From NCBI RefSeq assembly GCF_021272385.1, contig NZ_JAJSDZ010000005.1, positions 1,116,001 to 1,180,000 on the forward strand: a stretch of 64,000 nucleotides of DNA, read 5' to 3'. The notes beneath the pieces are model-generated. The model saw nothing but the letters and a program-made list of their open reading frames with translations, had not been told where the DNA came from and ran no database searches. Below are positions 59,655 through 64,000 of the stretch, one piece after another. Numbering within the stretch: position 1 is the stretch's first letter; each line of letters starts with the position of its first letter. Made by a program: the position numbers and the translations under genes. This DNA is from Vibrio salinus. Lineage in GTDB: Bacteria > Pseudomonadota > Gammaproteobacteria > Enterobacterales > Vibrionaceae.

Positions 59655-62600
59655 TTACTTTTCCTGCTCTTTTTCATCCGAAAACATACCGGGAAGTTTA
59701 TACTCCCCTTTGGTTCGTGAAATCTCTTTCACTTCAGGGGAATCTATCGGCCCTTTGACCTGATAATTTACTTCTGTAAATACTTCAATTACGGGCGATA
59801 TAACAGTAGCAACGGCCAGAACATAAAGAGCGGTAGGAGGTGATACTGCAAATGCGCTCAGCACAGGTAACCCGGATGTTACATCCGGAATAAATTTCAC
59901 CTCAGCATCAATAGTTCGTTTATCAAGGTCAACTAATCCCTTCAAATCCATATCCCCGGCAACGGTATCCATTGTCAGATTATTGGTAACGAAAGTTCCT
60001 TGTGAAATATCTCCGTCACCTTTTATAGAGTCAAATGCCAGACCATCATCGAATATATCACTAAAATCTAATTTCATTTTACGAATAATTGAGTCAAGGC
60101 TGAATAATCCCAGTAACTTCGCAGCACCGCTAACATCAGACACACTTCCATGACCAAACTCTGTGCTAATCTTTCCTTTCAGCGTTTTGATCTGCATCGA
60201 CCATGGAGACCCATGCCAGTCCAATGAACTGGTAATCGAAAATGGCGCTTTCTGTATTCCGGAAGAAATACCAAACCTCTCAAGAATTTCGCTGTTATTC
60301 TCGCCTTTAACCTTCATATTAAAGTGAGTATTGCTATGATCTCCTTTAAGGGCCCATGATCCGTTCGCATGAACTTCATTTGTCCCACTGACAATATCCA
60401 CTTTTTTCCAGAGTAACTGATTTTCTTGTCTCTGAAGATCAATATTTAATTTTCCGACCTTATACCCCTGCAACCAAAAGTCCTTAATGACCAAGGTTAA
60501 ATTAGGCATTGAACGATAAAACTCTCGTTCAAAAGGGGTAATCTCTGCTCTCTCTGAATCGGAGTTAACGATCAGTGGGTTTTCATTTTTCGACTGCTCA
60601 AGAGCCGGAATATACAAATGCATCCTTTCCAGAGAAACGGATAAATCATAGGGTGATAAATAAGAAGCATCACCTTTTGCTTCCTGACTATTTAATTCAA
60701 ATAACCATCCGGGCTGTTTCTTTTTGCCGGAGAAGACAACATCATGCCATTTCAGTGATGCCAGAGTTAAATTTCTCACATTAAGATGGATTGTTTCAGG
60801 AACCGGTATTTCAGGAAATGATGCTTTAACCCTTTTTTTGGTGTGCCCCGAAACGTCTGACGACTCGTTAAAGAATGGAAACCAGTCGTCAAAATTAAAT
60901 TTGTCCAGGCGAATCGTAGCGTAGTGCCCCGTAAAAGGAGCCACTTTATAACTTCCTTTACCTACAACCAGATTACTGGCAGTAATGACTGGCAAATCAG
61001 ACGAAATATCAATCATGGCCTGATATTTAACATCCGGGACCTCAACTCTGGCATTCACAGAGTCATTATTACCAGACACCTGCAAATTCAGTCCCATCTT
61101 CTGCCCGGCAGGCTTAGTTAATGGATATGGATACTGACTGACAATATTACGTAACTTTGCCTGTAAGTCTGCCTGATAACTAAAGCCTTTATCTTTTAGC
61201 TGAACATCGATACCCAGTAGCCAGGGCACCCTGCCTTTTAATGGTTCAGTCCATTGCTGGCCAACATATTTGCCCATTGGTTTAACTTTCCAATCCCCAA
61301 CAGAATCGATATGAACACCGTAGCCGGAACGATTGTTTCTGCCCTGAAAATCTAACGATATAGTTTGGTCCAGTAAACGTGCCGACATTCCATTCGCGTT
61401 TACTACATCATTATCAAAATGAATTTTCCCCGTCACATTTTTCATATGCAGGGAAAGAGACGGCATGGAGACATTATTACGACGAAGCGCAGCCCATCCC
61501 CAGGCTCTGGGCTCTTTATCCGATGTCAACGGAATCGACAGTTTAAACTGAGAGTCCACATTACCATTAACCCGAATAGCCGTTAACGCAGCTCCAACAC
61601 TATCAGCCAGTGGTGTGTTCAACATAAACCGTCGAACTTCAGCCCCATCAGCTGCAACTTCTGCATTGATCTTCAGAACACCATCCGAATCCATATGAGC
61701 GATACCGCCTTTGATACCAGAAGATCGCACTTTCCCCAGATTCGCTGAATTGGCATCAAAATACAGAGCGTCATTTTCAAATAACAGATCAATATCGAGT
61801 TTAGTAAGCGCGGGCCAATGCTCATCATATTTGAACCGGCTGTTTCTCAAAGGCACCCAAGCCTGAAAAACCCCGTCATGGTGTTGATACGGAAACGCTC
61901 CAACAGGTCCATACCAAATAAGCTTTGCCGTTTCTGTTTTCCCATCCTGTATGGCTGAAGACAAATAATTCGTCAACTCATGTCCGAGAGCTCTGGTTGG
62001 CAGGTACCGCCACGTTTCTCCGGCATGATAAACATCCACTTCGGCATAGAATGACAGAAAAGGGCTTTGCCCGGATGGAAAATCCAGCTTAAACGCACCT
62101 GTTGCCTTTAAATCAGGTGTCGTAACACTCACCTGATCAGACCATAAAGACCAGCCATCGTTTTCTTTTTGCCAGACAAAGTTGGTGTAACCTTTATTAA
62201 TCTTCAATGGCGCCTGAAAAACATCACCATAAGGCAAGGTGTCGTTGTTTAAGCTGGCCTGCATAACCACCTTATCCTGAATTCCGTAAATATCAGCATC
62301 AAATTTATGGGTTTCCGGTAATAAAGACCATTGATTTATACTTCCATCCGTTAACTTTGCTGAATACTTATACTGTTCAGCCGAAACATAGCTTATCCGG
62401 AAATCACTCAATGAACCCGACGGGGATAACGATAACAACCAGTTATCTTTATCATCATTCATACCCGGAACCAGTTCAGCAAAAGGCAGCAAATCAGCAA
62501 TTTCTAACTGATTGATATTCAGATTAACCTGATTGTTCTTGTGCCAGTCTAAATCCAGTTGAAGTGCTGGCCATAACCTGTTATCCGTATGAACAACAAA

Positions 62601-63548
62601 ATCACGCCCGGTCGCTCTCAGGCCGTCAGAAGTTGGAAATAATTCAATCAAACCGTGAGTCAGGCTTAACTTATGTGCATTATTCTTTCCCCATTGCAGA
62701 TAAGAAGGTTTAAGAGAAACAAGTCCTTTTGATGGATGACTATGCTTAAGCGTTAACCAACCATCAAAACTCACCGCACCTTTGGAAATACCTACTTCTT
62801 TTCGTAAATAACGGGTTAGCCATGGTCCAACTGCAACTTTGTTGGCACTCACATAAAACTCGCCATTAATGTCTTTAAACGAGTCATTATCCTTAAACTG
62901 AGCCTTTACTTCTAAAGAGTTAAAACTGGTCCCGGCAATGCTGACATTACCTTCCGCTCGGTGAGTACGTCCAGAGTTGGCCCATCTCAACGAGTTAATC
63001 AATAACGTTCTTTTTTTCCCAAGGAAAGAACGATAATGGACCTTAGATCCTGATATGTTAAAACCATCAAGTTGTCTGAGAAAAATATTATCTAAAACCC
63101 TTACAATCTCTTCAGAATCATCGTTTTTCTCATGAGCCTGCTCCTCTTTTTCAAGTTGTGAAAGAAAAGGATAAGCACTGATATCCAAATCTAAATTGTT
63201 TATTTCGAGTTTTGAAACAACCAGTTGTCTTTGAAAGAGGGAACGCAATAAATTAAGTTCAAGTGTTACGTTATCGGCATCAAATGATGTTATCTCACCG
63301 TTTAGTGATTTAACACTCAGATGATGCAGAGAAATATAAGGATGAGTGTTTCCCCAATACCCGGAGACATCAAAAACGGACACCTCCAGCCCTGTCTGAT
63401 GACTGACCCACTGTGTAATTTCTTTCTGAAAATAGTTAAGATGAGGCAACGCTATACGTAACGAGGTGATCAGAATTGCGGATAACACCAATAATGTTAC
63501 CAGACACCATAAAAGCCATCGAACCGAACGGGAAATAATTAGCTGCAC
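59655..63548 (-). CDS. yhdP: AsmA-like lipid transport protein YhdP
   Basis: A 1297-residue member of the DUF3971/AsmA-like family, inner-membrane anchored by one N-terminal helix (WLLWCLVTLLVLSAILITSL) with a long beta-rich periplasmic part built of repeated hydrophobic-groove modules. YhdP and its relatives TamB and YdbH carry phospholipids from inner to outer membrane. The C-terminal AsmA segment (TVAGDMDLKGLVDLDKRTID, PDVTSGLPVLSAFAVSPP) is conserved. Slightly longer than E. coli YhdP (1266). 11 bases after rng on the same strand. Confidence 0.95.
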   Translation of the reverse strand: MQLIISRSVRWLLWCLVTLLVLSAILITSLRIALPHLNYFQKEITQWVSHQTGLEVSVFDVSGYWGNTHPYISLHHLSVKSLNGEITSFDADNVTLELNLLRSLFQRQLVVSKLEINNLDLDISAYPFLSQLEKEEQAHEKNDDSEEIVRVLDNIFLRQLDGFNISGSKVHYRSFLGKKRTLLINSLRWANSGRTHRAEGNVSIAGTSFNSLEVKAQFKDNDSFKDINGEFYVSANKVAVGPWLTRYLRKEVGISKGAVSFDGWLTLKHSHPSKGLVSLKPSYLQWGKNNAHKLSLTHGLIELFPTSDGLRATGRDFVVHTDNRLWPALQLDLDWHKNNQVNLNINQLEIADLLPFAELVPGMNDDKDNWLLSLSPSGSLSDFRISYVSAEQYKYSAKLTDGSINQWSLLPETHKFDADIYGIQDKVVMQASLNNDTLPYGDVFQAPLKINKGYTNFVWQKENDGWSLWSDQVSVTTPDLKATGAFKLDFPSGQSPFLSFYAEVDVYHAGETWRYLPTRALGHELTNYLSSAIQDGKTETAKLIWYGPVGAFPYQHHDGVFQAWVPLRNSRFKYDEHWPALTKLDIDLLFENDALYFDANSANLGKVRSSGIKGGIAHMDSDGVLKINAEVAADGAEVRRFMLNTPLADSVGAALTAIRVNGNVDSQFKLSIPLTSDKEPRAWGWAALRRNNVSMPSLSLHMKNVTGKIHFDNDVVNANGMSARLLDQTISLDFQGRNNRSGYGVHIDSVGDWKVKPMGKYVGQQWTEPLKGRVPWLLGIDVQLKDKGFSYQADLQAKLRNIVSQYPYPLTKPAGQKMGLNLQVSGNNDSVNARVEVPDVKYQAMIDISSDLPVITASNLVVGKGSYKVAPFTGHYATIRLDKFNFDDWFPFFNESSDVSGHTKKRVKASFPEIPVPETIHLNVRNLTLASLKWHDVVFSGKKKQPGWLFELNSQEAKGDASYLSPYDLSVSLERMHLYIPALEQSKNENPLIVNSDSERAEITPFEREFYRSMPNLTLVIKDFWLQGYKVGKLNIDLQRQENQLLWKKVDIVSGTNEVHANGSWALKGDHSNTHFNMKVKGENNSEILERFGISSGIQKAPFSITSSLDWHGSPWSMQIKTLKGKISTEFGHGSVSDVSGAAKLLGLFSLDSIIRKMKLDFSDIFDDGLAFDSIKGDGDISQGTFVTNNLTMDTVAGDMDLKGLVDLDKRTIDAEVKFIPDVTSGLPVLSAFAVSPPTALYVLAVATVISPVIEVFTEVNYQVKGPIDSPEVKEISRTKGEYKLPGMFSDEKEQEK

Positions 63549-63558
63549 ACTTTATCCA

Positions 63559-64000
63559 TTACATCATAACGACATCAAATTGCTCTTGGATGTAGAGTGG
63601 TTCCGCCTGAATTCTAACCTGTTTACCGATAAACACTTCCAGTTCAGCCAGAGCGTGAGATTCATCGCCCTGCAAAGTATCCGATACAGCAGGTGAAGCG
63701 TATACCACAAACTGATCGGCATCGTAAGCACGGTTTACCCGGGTAATTTCCCTCAGGATTTCGAAACAAACCGTCTCGACCGTTTTCACACTTCCACGCC
63801 CTTCACAAGTTGGACAAGTAGTACACAGAATATGTTCAATACTTTCTCTGGTTCTTTTACGAGTCATCTCCACAAGCCCAAGATGAGTAAAACCATTAAT
63901 GTTTGTTTTCACCCTGTCTTTACTTAAAGCTGCCTCTAAAGAAACCAAAACCCGCTTTCTATGTTCATCGGAAATCATATCGATAAAATCAATAATAATG
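63559..64000 (-). CDS. rng: Ribonuclease G, C-terminal part (5' end outside window)
   Basis: The frame remains open to the right edge and the ATG at 63978 is internal: upstream codons read IIIDFIDM, continuing into ISDEHRKRVL, the metal-binding DFIDM motif of RNase E/G. About 147 residues are visible: KDRVKTNINGFTHLGLVEMTRKR, then the zinc-link CPTCEGRG (with CTTCPTC), and a short C-terminal domain ending FDVVMM, without the long acidic tail of RNase E. RNase G matures the 5' end of 16S rRNA and decays mRNAs such as eno and adhE. First in rng-yhdP-tldD. Confidence 0.96.
   Translation of the reverse strand, partial: IIIDFIDMISDEHRKRVLVSLEAALSKDRVKTNINGFTHLGLVEMTRKRTRESIEHILCTTCPTCEGRGSVKTVETVCFEILREITRVNRAYDADQFVVYASPAVSDTLQGDESHALAELEVFIGKQVRIQAEPLYIQEQFDVVMM

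Overview
The window looks like chromosomal DNA of a marine gamma-proteobacterium of the family Vibrionaceae. The protein sequences (ParC, ArgR, BarA/VarS, RseABC, a TAXI-TRAP transporter next to mdh/argR) and the blocks of gene order (parCE-yqiA-cpdA-yqiB-nudF/tolC-hldE-glnE; eno-pyrG-mazG-relA-rlmD/barA; rpoE-rseABC-lepAB-rnc-era-recO-pdxJ-acpS; rng-yhdP-tldD-rraB) match the Vibrio plan. Base composition is moderate in most genes, with AT-rich spacers. I saw no rRNA, tRNA or CRISPR array. Almost all of the window is core genome; the accessory part is small and lies mainly between cca and eno.

Layout. 1-1.2 kb: tail of an HvfC/HvfX (DUF2063 + DoxX) operon, the kind that accompanies metal-related MNIO peptide modification; its first genes lie outside the window. 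1.2-8.1 kb (minus strand): topoisomerase IV (parC, parE) and the yqiA-cpdA-yqiB-nudF cluster. 8.3-17.2 kb: tolC, then hldE, glnE, a small chemoreceptor and a CYTH triphosphatase. 17.4-21.6 kb: low-affinity phosphate transport (PhoU-like + Pit), ygiM and cca. 21.6-25.05 kb: an AT-rich insertion carrying an RsbS-like STAS protein, an RsbT-like kinase fused to an RsbX-like region, and a PAS-GGDEF-EAL protein, bounded on the eno side by an IS3-family transposase scar. 25.1-32.8 kb (minus): eno, pyrG, mazG, relA, rlmD. 33.0-35.8 kb: barA/varS hybrid kinase. 35.8-45.0 kb (minus): acpS, pdxJ, recO, era, rnc, lepB, lepA, rseC, rseB, rseA, rpoE, with a good sigma-E promoter in front of rpoE. 45.4-49.8 kb: nadB, ygfX/sdhE, ygfZ, a YbaK-type deacylase and ytfK. 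49.8-50.2 kb: transposase remnant and terminators, possibly a rearrangement scar. 50.2-56.5 kb: mdh, argR (with tandem ARG boxes), TAXI-TRAP transporter and a universal stress protein. 56.6-64 kb (minus): a stand-alone glycosidase-like sugar-binding protein, rraB, tldD, yhdP and the 3' part of rng.

How the genes work together. Several stress and signalling circuits meet here: RelA (ppGpp) and a YtfK homologue, the sigma-E envelope-stress regulon, BarA (carbon/virulence switching), CpdA (cAMP decay) and the STAS/kinase/EAL cassette. The last is the most unusual item: a minimal stressosome-like partner switch whose apparent output is a c-di-GMP phosphodiesterase with a decayed GGDEF site. I reasoned from sequence alone; all family names are recognition by motif and gene order, not database searches.
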